Notes under the pieces: generated by a model
Told to the model about the DNA's origin: nothing
Databases searched by the model: none
The model's input: the letters and a program-made list of their open reading frames with translations, nothing else
Program-made: the position numbers and the translations under genes
Shown: positions 41,650-53,214 of the stretch, one piece after another
How positions within the stretch are numbered: position 1 is the first letter of the stretch
Layout of the letters: each line of letters begins with the position of its first letter
NCBI RefSeq assembly: GCF_028640845.1
Contig: NC_080542.1
Location: 149,853,298-149,917,297 of the forward strand
Reading direction: 5' to 3'
DNA length: 64,000 nucleotides
Source: Ahaetulla prasina
Lineage: Eukaryota > Chordata > Lepidosauria > Squamata > Colubridae

Positions 41650-43110
41650 CTTCTGCGCATGCGCGTTATGGCGGCAGTGTCCTAATCTTAGTGGAGACGG
41701 CGGCTGGGTGTCCTCGGGCCGCGATGCCGTTCTGCCAACCGCCGGGCTGCTTGGCCTCTGGCTCCTGACTTGTGATCTTCCCGGCTGCCGAGAGCGAGGT
41801 CTTTGGACCTCATTGGGCTCTCGGCTGCTGAGTACGGAGCCGGAATTCTCGATCGAGCAGCGGATAGCGGCGGCCATGTTGGGGGGATGCGAGGAGATGG
41901 CCCGGCCTGACTCAGCTGTTTTTCTGCCGTTTTTGGCCACGGAGAACATCGACAGCTGTGTGCTGTGTGTTGAGCCGCGGGTAACATCGGCGGCGGTGTG
42001 TTCGGCCATTGGACGGTACCCTCATGGGCCTGAACATCGCCCCCCCCATGGGCCTCATGGGCCTGAACATTCTCCCCCCCTCCCCGCAGCTGACTTTTGG
42101 CCATGGCCTGCCTTGCCGCAATTATCACCAGCGGCATGCTTTTTTGGTCACTTTCTCCATCAGCGACTGATAGGCGGCCTGGCCTGGACATTTCCAACGG
42201 CGGCACGCTGGTGCCATATTGGGCCCAGCGGTATAAATTGGCGGCGTAGTGGTGGCGGCATGGATGGCACCGGCGGTATAAATGTCGCTCCAACCACCGT
42301 ACTGCACGGGTCTTTATCCCGTGACAGTGCTATGCCGGGAATCCGAGGGAGACCTTTTCATCCCGGCTGCCGACTTTTCCATCTTAGCAGCCGAGGGAAC
42401 AACCGAGGGAATATTGTTATACCAGCTTCCGAGAGGGAGGTCATTGGATTTGGGCCGGACCTCCGGATTCCTTGGTTGTTCTGGACCCTCTGGATCTTGG
42501 ATTGTTTCTCCTGGTCCCACGGATTTCTACGGACTATGGCCCATATGGTTGACCATTTAATGTCGGGTCTTGGTGAACTATCGGAACGACTGGAACATCA
42601 TCGCCGGTTAGGTATGGACACTCTTCTGCCATTTTATCGACTATCCTTCCATGAGATACTCGTCTGCCAAACTATTGCGACTGTGAGGTTCCCCCGCCTC
42701 GCAGGAATGGCCCTTCAAGTTATCGAGGACTTACCTTAATGAAGGGTCTTGGGACCCAAAGAGGTGGCATGCGGCCAAGAAGAATTTGTGGGGATTTTTA
42801 AATAGATTTTTTAATAAGGGTTTTTTAAAGGGGGGGAGGGATATGACGGGTGAGGGAAAGAACCCGTCGGGGAGGGATCCAGCCCCTGTGCTTGTTCGCG
42901 GCATTATGGCATCTGGTCTGAAGGCAGGGGGGGAGGGGTCTGTTCCAGGATTAGAGGGTCACTCAATCTGTACGGTAAGAGGGAGAGGCAGATATGGCGG
43001 AGGGGGGGGCATATCGAGTGTCGGGAGCACGTGCTCGCTGTTTGAAAGCGATCACGTGCTCCGGCTCCTCAGACCCTACCCATTCCTCGGGCGGCCATGA
43101 TCCTCAGAGC
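41650..43110 (+). other. L2-like LINE leader, possible ORF1 region
   Basis: GC-rich, with overlapping open frames on both strands, the longest 41561-42739. I recognise no domain. Phrases such as CATGGGCCTGAACAT are locally duplicated (42023-42070). It may be 5' untranslated promoter sequence or a fast-evolving ORF1. Confidence 0.4.
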
Positions 43111-43844
43111 TTGGGTCTTCGGTTGATGTTATGTAATGCTCGGTCCGTGGGCAACAAAGCTCCCCTGATCTGTGATCTTATTCAGGGGGAGTCCGTGGAA
43201 CTTATGGGCATTACGGAGACCTGGTTGGGTCCGGGGGGGGGGTTCCCCTTGTTGAGCTGTGCACTCCGGGTTTCCGAGCATTTCATCAACCGAGGGCCCA
43301 AGGTAGGGATGGGGGGGTGGCGGTTGTCATTAAGGAAGATCTAGAGCCGAGGGAGGCCACTGTTCCTCAGATTGCCGGCTGTGAATCCCTCTATGTGAGG
43401 TGGGGCCATAGGAATCAGTTGGGTTTGTTGGTCGCGTACCTGGCTCCTTGCTGCGTGACCACAGCCCTGCCCGAGCTGTTGGAGGTACTTGCCGGGGTGG
43501 CGGTTGAGACCCCCAGACTTATAGTCATGGGGGATTTCAATCTGCCATCGACTGGCTTGTTATCAACTGCAGCTCGGGAGTTCCAGGCTTCCATGACAGC
43601 CTTGGACCTGATTCGAGTAAATGATGGCCCTACGCACATGGGAGGAGGCACGCTGGATCTAATTTATATCTCTGGACAGTGGCTAAATGATCTGGAATTA
43701 GATGATTTAGTAACAGAACCGATGTCATGGTCAGATCATTTTCTCCTTCGCCTGGACTTCCGAACCGCCACCCACCATCACAGGGAGACGGAACCTATAC
43801 GTTGGTTCCATCCCAGGCACCTGATGGACCCTGAGAGGTTCTGA
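43110..43844 (+). pseudogene. L2-like LINE endonuclease, frameshifted
   Basis: The first motif (MLCNARSVGNKAPLI, then ELMGITETWL with the catalytic Glu) is in frame 42994-43344. After a frameshift near 43310 the rest is in 43317-43844: VAYLAPCC, LIVMGDFNLPS (GDFN), LDLIYISGQW and SWSDHFLL (Ser-Asp-His). A further shift near 43844 separates it from the polymerase. All catalytic motifs are present despite the breaks. Confidence 0.87.
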
Positions 43845-45930
43845 TGGAGCTTGGGCCATTTCCTGAGGATCTGGCCCACGGCTCGGCTGAGGAACTAGTT
43901 GTGGCCTGGAAACAGGGCGCGGCTGGGGCCTTGGACCGTGTCGTGCCTTTGCGGCCTCTGACCCGGCGCAGATCTCGTCCGGCCCCTCGGTTCTCCGAGG
44001 GGCTGAGGCAGATGAAACGCCGGAGAAGACACCTAGAGAATACTTGGAGGTCCATTGTTCCGAAGCTGATCGGACACTAGTTAGGTCCTATTCTAGGACC
44101 TACCTAGTGGTAATGAGGGAGGCAAGGCGTTCCTACGCTTCCATCCTCATTGCGTCGGCAGATAACCACCCGGCCACCCTGTTTCGGGTGACCCGCTCTC
44201 TCCTTCATCAGGAGGTGCGGGATGACCCCTTGCAGGGACATGCCGAGGAGTTTAGTGGTTATCTATACAATAAAATCACTCAGCTCCGGAATGGTCTGGA
44301 CCGAAATTGGGATGATCCAAGCAAGAGGGAGGAGGCACGTCTTGTTGAGTCTGTTTGGGATGAGTTTGATATTGTGACTCCCGAGGACGTGGCCAGTTTG
44401 TTGGGGAGGCTCCACGCCACCACATGTTTACTGGACCAGTGTCCTTCCTGGCTGGTGCTGGCCACTCAGGAGGTGACACGAGGCAGGCTCCAGGGGATTA
44501 TCAACGCTTCTTTGTTGGAAGGGGTTTTCCCTGCCGCCTTGAAAGAGGCAGTGGTGAGACCCCTCCTCAAGAAGCCCTCCCTGGACCCAGCTATTTTGGG
44601 TAATTATCGTCCGGTCTCCAACCTTCGCTTTGTTGCAAAGGTTGTAGAGAGTGCGGTGGCGCGGCAGCTACCCCAATACCTGGATGAAGCTGTCTATCTA
44701 GACCTGTTCCAGTCCGGCTTCCGACCCGGATACAGCACAGCTTTGGTCGCGTTGGTGGATGATCTCTGGAGGGCCAGGGACAGGGGTTATTCCTCTGCCC
44801 TGGTCCTATTAAATCTCTCAGCGGCTTTTGATACCATCGACCATGGTATCTTGCTGTGCCGGTTGAGGGGACCTGGAGTGGGAGGCACCGTTTATCGGTG
44901 GTTCTCCTCCTATCTCTCCGACCAGTCGCAGACGGTGTTGACAGGGGGGCAGAGGTCAGCCGCAAGGTGCCTCACTTGTGGGGTGCCACAGGGGTCGATT
45001 CTCTCGCCCCTTCTGTTCAATATCTATATGAAGCCGCTGGGTGAGATCATCAGTGGCTTTGGGATGAGATACCAACTGTACGCTGATGATACTCAGCTGT
45101 ACTTTTCCACCCCAGGCCACCCCAACGAAGCTGTTGAAGTGCTTTTGAAGTGTTTGGAAGCTGTACGGATCTGGATGGGGAGGAACAGGCTCAAGCTCAA
45201 TCCCTCCAAGATGGAGTGGCTGTGGATGCCGGCACCCCGATTCAGTCAGCTGCAGCCACAGCTGACTGTTGGAGGCGAGTTATTGGCCCCAAAGGATAGG
45301 GTGCGCAACTTGGGTTTCCTCCTGGATGAACGGCTGTCGTTTGAAGACCATTTGACAGCCGTCTCCAGGAGGGCCTTTCACCAGGTTCGCCTGGTTCGTC
45401 AGTTGCGCCCCTTCCATGATCGGGATGCCTTGTGCACAGTCACTCATGCGCTCATTACCTCCCGTTTGGATTATTGTAATGCTCTCTACATGGGGTTCCC
45501 CTTGAGGTGCACCCGGAGGCTTCAGTTAGTCCAGAATGCAGCTGCGCGGGTGATAGAGGGAGCTTCACGTAGCTCCCACGTAACACCACTCCTGCGCAGA
45601 CTGCACTGGCTACCTGTGGTCTTTCGGGTGCACTTTAAGGTTTTGGTCACTACCTTTAAAGCGCTCCATGGCTTAGGGCCTGGGTACTTACGGGACTGCC
45701 TGCTGTTACCTCATGCCTCCCACCGACCCGTACGCTTACACAGAGAGGGACTTCTGAGGGTGCCGTCCGCCAAACAATGTTGGCTGGCGGCCCCCAGGGG
45801 AAGATCCTTCTCTGTGGGGGCTCCTACCCTCTGGAACGAACTTCCCCCGGGTTTACGCCAAATACCTGACCTTCGGACCTTCCGCCGCGAATTGAAAACA
45901 CATTTATTTATTCGCGCGGGGTTGGCTTAA
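43844..45930 (+). CDS. L2-like LINE reverse transcriptase, long open frame
   Basis: 43844-44060 encodes the region after the endonuclease. A shift then leads to an open frame of 628 codons (44044-45930). Motifs in order: LFRVTRSLL, VVRPLLKKPSLDPAILGNYR (fingers), SGFRPGYSTALVALVDDLW, LLNLSAAFDTIDHGILL (first catalytic Asp region), CLTCGVPQGSILSPLLFN, YQLYADDTQLY (Asp-Asp box, residues about 344-354), NPSKMEWL, and the C-terminus WNELPPGLRQIPDLRTFRRELKTHLF. The polymerase itself looks intact. It nicks and reverse-transcribes its own RNA at the target in related LINEs and probably mobilises the SINE at 18042. Confidence 0.9.
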
Positions 45931-46117
45931 ATTTTTATGGGTTTTTAAAATTTTTATTATGAATTTTAATGGGTTTTAGTTTTATATGTTCCAAAGTTTT
46001 AGGCCAATTATGTAATAAGTTTTTTAATTCGTATTTTAATTGTATATTGCATTGTTTGTTTTACCTTGGCTGTACACCACCCTGAGTCCTTCAGGAGAAC
46101 GGCGGTATAAAAATCGA

Positions 46118-46119
<2 letters not shown>

Positions 46120-46192
<73 letters not shown>
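46120..46192. repeat. (AAT)n microsatellite tail of the L2-like LINE
   Basis: About 24 uninterrupted AAT triplets forming the 3' tail. Asparagine/tyrosine run open frames over it are artefacts. Confidence 0.97.
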
Positions 46193-46194
<2 letters not shown>

Positions 46195-46195
46195 G

Positions 46196-48795
46196 TGGTT
46201 AGATGATCAAGGTCTTTTTGAATGATAGATGTATTGTCTGTGGTGTTAAATAGTTTGACATCGTCAGCAAAGAGAACACAATTACTTGAGATGTGGTCAC
46301 AAAGATCATTAATGTATAGTATGAAGAGTGTTGGTCCAAGGACGCTGCCTTGAGGAACGCCACTCTTGACAGGAACAGGATTTGATAAAGCATTGCCAAT
46401 TTTGACCACTTGTTGTCTGTTAGACAGAAAAGCAGATATCCATTTGTGAAGGGGTCCTGAGATCCCATAGGATTTTAGTTTTAGGAGAAGTTTATCGTGT
46501 ACTACTGAGTCAAAAGCTTTGCAGAAGTCTATGTAGATTGCATCTATTGTTTTGCCTTGATCAAGATTTGTAGTCCATATGTTTTTACAGTGGAGTAGTT
46601 ATAAGTTACATGATAATTTTTTCCGGAAACCAAATTGTTTATTGGAGAGTAGGTTGTTAGTTTCTAAGTGTGAGGTAATGGATTGGTTGATGATTGATTC
46701 CAAGACTTTGCAGGTGACGCAGCACAAAGAGATAGGTCTGTAATTTTTGACTAAGCTGGGGTCTCCTTTTTTGAAGATGGGGATGACTGTGGCTAGTGAC
46801 CAAAGTTTGGGAAGGGAACTGGTAGTGAAGGCTTTATCAAAGATTATGCTTAGGGGTTCTGCTATATTAATGGAAAGTTTTTTTAAGAAGTATGCACATA
46901 GTCCATCGGGTCCAATAGATAGTGATGGTTTTAAGTTATGAAGAGCTTTTCCTACGTTATCTTCTGTGAAATCTATATGAGTTAAGTCGTCATAATCATT
47001 GCTGGTACGTTTGTGGAATGTCGGATGTGTGTTATTGGAGTTAACAAAAACTGAGCCAAAGAAAATGTTGAAGAGGTTTGCTTTAACTGTTTCGTCATTG
47101 CATTCTTTGTTGTTAGAATCTTTTAGTGGTGGGATGGATCTTGAGTCTTTAAGTTTATTGCTAACAAAATTATAAAAGGCACGATTGGAATTTGTGTGCA
47201 GAAAGTTCTCTTCTTGCTTGGTGTGGTAATTTGTGCATTCAGTTTTTATTTGGTTGCATATATTTCCGTAGCGGATTTTGAAATATGCAACATAGCCTTT
47301 TTTGTTTCTTCTCCAGAGGGATTTTTTTTTGATTGAAGCTTTTTTATTGATATGGGTAGTTTGCTTTTCCTGATCATGGTAGTCATTTGTGGTACATATA
47401 GTTTAATGACTCTATTGATCTCAAGTAGGAAGACTCTATAGTGGTCTTCAGCGGTTATGCAGGTTGCAAATAGATTTTGCCAGTCCAGAAATGAAAGATC
47501 GTTGTTTATAAGGTCGTAATTGGCTTTTTTGAAGTTGTAGTTGGGAATACTATTGTTATGATGATTTAAGTATGGACGTATATTGAGACGAAAATCAATC
47601 ATGCAGTGGTCACTGTTGGAAAAAGGTTCTTTAATTTGTAGTCCGTAAATTGAATTTGGGTTGTTGCAGAAGATGAGATCAAGGCAGTTGTTGAGTCTTG
47701 TATTATTGGTTACAAGTTGTTCGAGACAACTTGTAGGTTTGTAACAGCGTTGTATAGTGTAGTATGTAGTATGGATTGGGTCAGTTGAACATTCATTAGT
47801 TATCCAGTTAATCAGAGGTAGATTTAGGTCACCCAGGAAGATGAGAGGATATGGGCAAGAGATAGCCCATGTTAGCATTGAGGTTAGCATATTTGCATGG
47901 TTAATGTCATAGTCAGGGGCTCTGTAGCATAGTAAGAATCGAAGAATAGTGTTAAGGGATAGGTCGCATACAATAGTTTCAGGAAGAGAAAGTTTATGTG
48001 CTACTTGGATATTTTTTAGATTCAGTGACTTTTTCTAAAAGATAGCCACTCCACCACCTCTTCGGTTTTCATGATCTGATCGATAGATTTGATATTCTTT
48101 GTTTGAGATAATGGAGTCAGGAAGGGATGAATTCAGCCATGTTTCACAAACAAAAATGATATCAAATGTGCCATTGTTTAACAAGAGGATAAATTCAGGT
48201 AATTTGTTAACAATGCTTCTTGCATTTATCAATTTGCATTTGAGATCTGTAGTGATTGGTGTTGAAGAGGTAAGGGGTGTGCATACCTAGTTTTGGATGT
48301 TAGTAGGTTGCGGGTTATGTACAACAGATGATTGAATAGATGGTTGGATGGTAGTTTGGCTGGTTGGATGGATGGTTGTTTGGATTGGTGGTTGGGTGGC
48401 TGTTTGGATGGCTGGTTGGATGGATGTTTGGATGGCTGGTTGGATGGATGTTTGGATGGCTGGTTGGATGGCTGGTTGGATGGCTGTTTGGATGGTTGGT
48501 TGGATGGCTGTTTGGGTGGTTGGTTGGATGGTTGGTTGAATGGCTGTTTGGATGGCTGGTAAGATGGTTGGTTGAATGGATGGTAGGGTGATGGGTACTT
48601 GATTGAATGTTGGGATGGCTGGTTGATTGTTATGGATGATGGGGGGTTTGGAGGTGATTTTTTGGTTGTAGGCTTTATTTTTTATGCAATCAGCACGGTA
48701 GTCGATGTATAGGTTGGATTCACCATTGTCTTGTCTTCTTTTAAGTTCTGTGCGAAGTTCACGAGAACGTATTCGTTGTAGAAAAGATAGATCTA
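46196..48795 (-). pseudogene. family A LINE: polymerase, endonuclease, linker and ORF1-like part
   Basis: Reading minus from 48795: a basic segment (RIRSRELRTELKRRQDNGE) that resembles an ORF1-type nucleic-acid-binding region, a Pro/Gln-rich linker made of 12-bp repeats, the endonuclease (48232-47246; NARSIVNKLPEF, VCETWLNSS, LGDLNLPLINW, NSDHCMIDF), a decayed stretch with LKPSLSIGPDG-like codons near 46900, and the polymerase with VKSGVPQGSVLGPTLF and FADDVKLFN at 46250-46409. Frameshifts near 47750 and 48040 break it. It continues, across the L2 insertion, to 41642-40736. Together these make the most complete family A copy in the window. Confidence 0.88.
48330..48600 (-). repeat. 12-bp coding minisatellite in the family A linker
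   Basis: About twenty units of GGATGGCTGTTT / GGATGGCTGGTT. On the minus strand they encode a four-residue Gln-Pro-Ser-Lys/Asn repeat between the ORF1-like part and the endonuclease. The corresponding position in the 5.0-8.3 kb copies carries a different, 30-bp repeat. Confidence 0.92.
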
Positions 48796-49034
48796 CATAT
48801 GACTACAAATCTTGATCAAGGCAAAGCAATAGATGCAATTTACATAGACTTTTGTAAAGCTTTTGACTCAGTAGTACATGATAAACTTCTCCTAAAACTA
48901 AAATCCTACGGCATCTCAGGACCCCTCCACAACTGGATAACAGTTTTCCTGTCAAACAGACAACAAGTGGTCAAAATTGGCAATGCTCTATCAAACCCTG
49001 TTCCTGTCAAAAGTGGCGTTCCCCAAGGCAGCGT

Positions 49035-49111
49035 TCTTTTTTTTTTTTTTGTTTACATTTATACCCCGCCCTTCTCCGAAGACTCAGGGCGGCTTACAGT
49101 GTATAAGGCAA
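49035..49111 (-). mobile_element. truncated SINE 3' end (same family as 18042-18305)
   Basis: A T run, GTTTACATTTATACCCCGCC and CTCAGGGCGGCTTACAGTGT. GTTCTT occurs on both sides (about 49030 and 49112), a plausible short target duplication. Only about 60 bp of the SINE tail was copied. Confidence 0.85.
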
Positions 49112-50093
49112 GTTCTTGGACCAACACTCTTCATATTATACATTAACGATCTCTATGACCATATTACAAGTAATTGTGTTCTCTTTGCTGACGATGTCAA
49201 ATATTTAACACCATCACCAATACAGCTACCCTTCAAAAAGACCTTGACTTTGTATCTGAATGGTCTAAAACTTGGCAACTCCAAATCTCAACCAGCAAAT
49301 GCTCAATCTTACATATTGGAAAAAAGAACCTAAACACTAAGTACAAGCTTGATGGACATTACCTTGCAGATGACCCCCACCCTGTTTAAGACCTTGGAGT
49401 TTTCATATCAAATGATCTAAGGGCCAAAGCCCACTGCAACTACATCGCAAAAAAAGCTCTAAGAGTTGTAAACCTAATGTTGCGTAGCTTCTTCTCCAAA
49501 AACACTACACTACTAACCAGAGTATATAAAACATTTGCTAGACCAATTCTTGAATACAGCTCGACTGTCTGGAACCCATACCACATTTCTGACATCAATA
49601 CAATTGAACGTGTCCAGGAATATTTTACAAGAAGAGTTCTCCACTCCTCTGAATACAACAAAATACCTTATGCCACCAGACTTGAAATCCTGAGTTTAGA
49701 AAACTTAGAACTACGTTGCCTTCGACATGACCTGAGTTTAACTCATAGAATCATCTATTACAATGTCCTTCCTGTCGAAGACTATTTCAGCTTCAACCGC
49801 AACAATACATTTGCACACAATAGATTTAAACTTAATGTTAACCACTCCAATCTTGATTGCAGAAAAAAATGACTTCAGTAACAGAGTTGTTAATGCTTGG
49901 AATACACTACCTGACTCTGTGGTCTCTTCCCAAAATCCCCAAAGCTTCAACCAAAAACTGTCTACTATTGACCTCACCCCATTCCTAAGAGGACTACAAG
50001 GGGCATGCATAAGAGCACAAGTGTGCCTACTGTTCCTGTCCTATTGTTTCCTTTCGTTATATCAATTAATATAGTTATTACATACTCATGCAC

Positions 50094-50512
50094 ATCAGAA
50101 CAACTAGACACAAGAACAGTTTTTTCCCGAAGGCCATCAGTCTGCTAAACAAATAATTCCCTAAACACTGTCAAACTATTGACTAAATCTGCACTACTAT
50201 TAATCTTCTCATCGTTCCCATCACCCATCTCCTCCCGCTTATGACTGTAACTTCCACGTATGACTGTAATATGACTGTAACTTTGTTGCTGGTAATCCTT
50301 TTGATTTATACTGATATATTGACCATCATTTGTGTTGTAAATGTTGTACCTTGATGAACGTATCTTTTCTTTTATGTACACTGAGAGCTTATGCACCAAG
50401 ACAAATTCCCTGTGTGTCCAATCACACTTGGCCAATAAAAAATTCTATTCTATTCTATTCTATTCTATTCTATTCTATTCTATTCTATTCTATTCTATTC
50501 TATTCTATATAT
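50094..50512 (+). mobile_element. family D LINE 3' end nested in family A
   Basis: Codons for TTRHKNSFFPKAISLLNK at the start are the C-terminal end of the Rex1/L2-like frame. The 3' untranslated region follows, with GTTGTACCTTGATGAACGTA and CCAATCACACTTGGCCAATA, and then about 12 ATTCT repeats. Family A tail sequence resumes immediately afterwards (CTTATATATTGTATAGTT). Confidence 0.9.
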
Positions 50513-50589
50513 ATACTTATATATTGTATAGTTATTTCATGCTTATGCTTATATATACTGTGTGACAAAATAAATAAATAAAAAGAAAA

Positions 50590-51010
50590 GAAAAGAAAAG
50601 AAAAGAAGCAGCTCTACAGATCAGAGGGTCTCCAAACTCGGCAACTTTAAGCCTTGTGGACTTCAACTCCCAGAATTCCTCAGGTAGCATAGCAGGCTCT
50701 GGACTGCTGGGAGTTGAAGTCCACAAGGCTTAAAGCTGTCCAGTTGGGGAAACAGCTGGGGAGTGAAATACCAACAGAGGTCTTTGCTTCCCTCTGCTGG
50801 ACGGTTGTGGAACTCATTTCTCAAACACATTTCCTGTTTTTTCTTCTTCTTCCAAAGTAAAGAGACTTAAATAAATAATTAAATAGAAAGGCTGCTTGAA
50901 AAGAGCAGGTGAAAGGTATTTTTTCCTGGTCCTTCCTTTTTCGTTTTCTGAACGCACTGAAGATAAACTTCACTGAAGTTTCACTGAAGTGAAGTGAACA
51001 CTGTGTGTTC
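50590..51010 (+). repeat. segmental duplication block (paralogue 14470-14830)
   Basis: Starts after an AAAAG run; contains AGAAGCAGCTCTACAG, the palindromic AACTCCCAGAATTCC repeat (50628-50745) and CTTTTTCGTTTTCTGAACGC, matching copy 1. It is then interrupted by family A at about 51011. Confidence 0.82.
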
Positions 51011-51640
51011 ACTGAAGATGAACACACAGAATCATCTATTACAGTATCCTCCCTGTAAAAGACTACTTCAGCTTCAACCGCAACAATACACGAGCACACA
51101 ATAGATTTAAATTTAATGTTAACCACTCCAATCTTGATTGCAGAAAAAATGACTTCAGTAACAGAGTTGTTAATACTTGGAACTCACAATTGATCATCAA
51201 TTGTGTTGTAAATGTTGTACCTTGATGAACGTATCTTTTCTTTTATGTACACTGAAAGCATATGCACCAAGACAAATTCCTTGTGTGTCCAATCACACTT
51301 GGCCAATAAAATTCTATTCTATTCTATTCTATTCTATTCTATTCTATTCTATTCTATTCTATTCTATTCTATTCTATTCTATCTGACTCTGTGGTCTCTT
51401 CCCAAAATCCCCAAAGCTTCAACCAAAAACTGTCTACTATTGACCTCACCCCACTCCTAAGAGGTCTGTAAGGGGGTGCATAAGAGCACAAGAGTGCCTA
51501 CCGTTCCTGTCCTATTGTTCTCTTATACTTATACTTTTACTTATATATACTTTTTCTCTCATGATGAATTATTGTTTATGTGGATGATTGTATATACTGT
51601 TGTGACAAAATAAAATAATAAAAAAATAAATAAAGCAGAA
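51011..51640 (+). mobile_element. family A LINE 3' end with nested family D copy (51186-51383)
   Basis: Family A codons (AGAATCATCTATTACAG onwards) run to 51185. A family D 3' end with about 15 ATTCT repeats follows (51186-51383). Family A resumes with CTGACTCTGTGGTCTCTTCC and ends in GTGACAAAATAAAATAATAA. Confidence 0.88.
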
Positions 51641-52725
51641 GACGATGCTTTACAATTCCCAGGCTGAGCCTTGGACCCAGGACTGGAAGTGCAGAGTGGT
51701 GGTCCAGCCTTTGAAGGAAGTGGGCTGCAGCTGCTCCCCCCTCTTGCTAGAGGTTGAGGGTAGGGCAGGTGAGGGGATTCTCAGAAGTCCCCTGCTTTGA
51801 AGAAGACCCTCCACTTCCCCCCTCCTCTCCCTCAACCTCCCAGGCTGGAGCAGACACTGAAGGAGACCTTCAAGAATGGAGAGAAAAAGTTGTCCTCATT
51901 TCAGAGACTCTTTTTAGGATAGAAAACCTGGAAGTGCTGATGCAATGTAGCAGGATATGCTAATTGCTTGAAATTACAATCTGGATTCTGTTGCCATCAT
52001 AAACTCCACCGGCAGTTCAAAGGACAAGGAGATCTGGCAGAGAAGCAGTGAAGGAGAGCAGCACATCCACTTGCCACCGGGGATTTCTGATTCCCTCCCA
52101 CCAGGTGAGGCCCCCAGAAGCACTGAGACCCCCAAACTGCCATTTCATGGGACAGGGGAGTCAAACGGGGTGAGAGCAGGGCTCCTCCTTGGCATTGGTG
52201 GAGAGCAGCTCCTTTTACACCAGAACAAGCGATTCCTCATCTGTGGGAGAGGCTGATGGGTGGCTGGGACGGCGGAGACCCCAATATTAAGAAAGGAAAT
52301 CAGAGGGGGATTAGCAGCTGAGACCCTCAGGATCCTGCCTTCCTTCTTAGGAAAGGCTACTGGAGGTGGAGGAGGGAGGGGGAGGGAAAAGCAGGCGACG
52401 TAGCAACAGGTGTGGCACAGAAGCACCAGTATTTTGGGGGGGGATTTCAGGTAATTTGATGGGGGGGGGTTGCTGCTTTTCTGAAGGCTGCTGAGTTCTG
52501 CCCAGGTAGCCAGACAAGGAGAGAGCTGCAATTGAGTGCAGGGAGAAGACACCTTCGTCCAACCCCTCCCATCCAATCGGAGCTCTCTTCCATTGAGATG
52601 CCAAATTCTGGCCCTCCTGTGGGGATTTGCCCCCTCCCCAATGCAGGAGGGGGAGCACAGGTGGGTGTGTTCCCACCTGGAGGCTCCAATTGCACCTTCC
52701 AAAGAGGAAACAGCTTCATTCATCC
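51641..52725 (+). repeat. segmental duplication block upstream of the intact gene (paralogue 14830-15475)
   Basis: 51641-52020 is not matched in copy 1. From 52030 onward it follows copy 1 through the GGAGACCCCAATATT phrase, the GAAAAGCAGGC phrase and the TGAGTTCTGCCCAGG phrase. Copy 2 is slightly shorter around 52250 because GGTGGG repeats are fewer. Confidence 0.82.
52020..52104 (+). other. candidate 5' untranslated exon of the intact gene (end only)
   Basis: ATTCCCTCCCACCAG is followed by GTGAGG at 52105, a donor at the same place as in copy 1 (14910). A matching acceptor (TTTCTCCTCTCTTATAG, ending 54192) lies 35 bases before the start codon at 54228. Together they suggest a spliced leader, unproven. 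Confidence 0.4.
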
Positions 52726-53214
52726 TCCTCCTTCCCTGAATGCTTCTGGCTGATGGGCAGAGAGCGTCACTGTGACCCAGGTGGTCAAGGCAAGGCAGAG
52801 GTCTAGAAAGACCTTTATGTCTCTCCACAAACCATCCAGCCAACGGCCCTCCGATGACCAGTAGGGCTCCGTCTTCATGCTACCCTGACGGCAGCCACCA
52901 AACAACAGCCTCTATAGTAGGAAGAACACCCACAGAGGAGGAGCCCACTCACAGGGCAAGGTCCAGGGTTCCAAGTCCACTCCACAAGGCAGAGTCCAGA
53001 CACAAGATAAGGGGGGTCCTGAGGGCAAGAAAGTCCCAGGGAAGAAGCAGTTCCGAGGGCCCAGTGAAGCAGTCCGCAAGAGCAGGGCCAGGTCCAAGTC
53101 AAAAGGCGGACAACAGTCTTCCCAGTCAGGCAAGGCAAAAGCCAAGAGTCGAAGCCAGGGGAACATAAGCCAAAGAAACAATTGTTCCTGGCAAAGCCAC
53201 ACAGCTTCTCCTTA
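52726..53214. other. unassigned stretch
   Basis: No family recognised. The sequence is rich in CCAGGTCCAAGTC/CAAGGCAAGGC phrases and looks like a dispersed repeat rather than a gene. Open frames on both strands lack motifs. Confidence 0.4.

Larger units (their letters stand above)
41643..46195 (+). mobile_element. family B (L2-like) LINE, nearly full length (4.55 kb)
   Basis: A GC-rich leader starts near TTCTGCGCATGCGCGTTATG (41650). Coding sequence runs from about 43110 to 45930. The element ends in the CACCCTGAGTCCTTCAGGAG hairpin, GGCGGTATAAAAATCG and an (AAT)n tail of about 24 triplets. It sits inside a family A element whose sequence (GACCAAG / TGGTTAGATGATC) continues on both sides. 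Confidence 0.9.
48796..50580 (+). pseudogene. family A LINE, plus-strand copy truncated in the polymerase
   Basis: Begins head-to-head with the minus copy at about 48796. Frame 48799-49035 carries the palm (DAIYIDFCKAFDSVVHDKLLLKLK, PVKSGVPQGSVL). A SINE end interrupts it (49035-49111). It resumes with FADDVKYL (49180), and 49477-49872 holds SFFSKNTTLLTRVYKTFARPILEYSS. The 3' untranslated region is split by a family D insertion (50094-50512) and ends in TGTGACAAAATAAATAAATA at 50558-50580. Confidence 0.87.

Noticed and set aside
41561..42739. 392-residue frame at the start of the L2-like LINE taken as ORF1
   Set aside because: Its first 30 residues are antisense family A sequence, so it crosses an insertion boundary. 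No ORF1 domain is seen; kept only as a possible leader region.
46040..46225. Poly-asparagine/tyrosine frames
   Set aside because: They are the (AAT)n tail of the L2-like LINE read in three frames.
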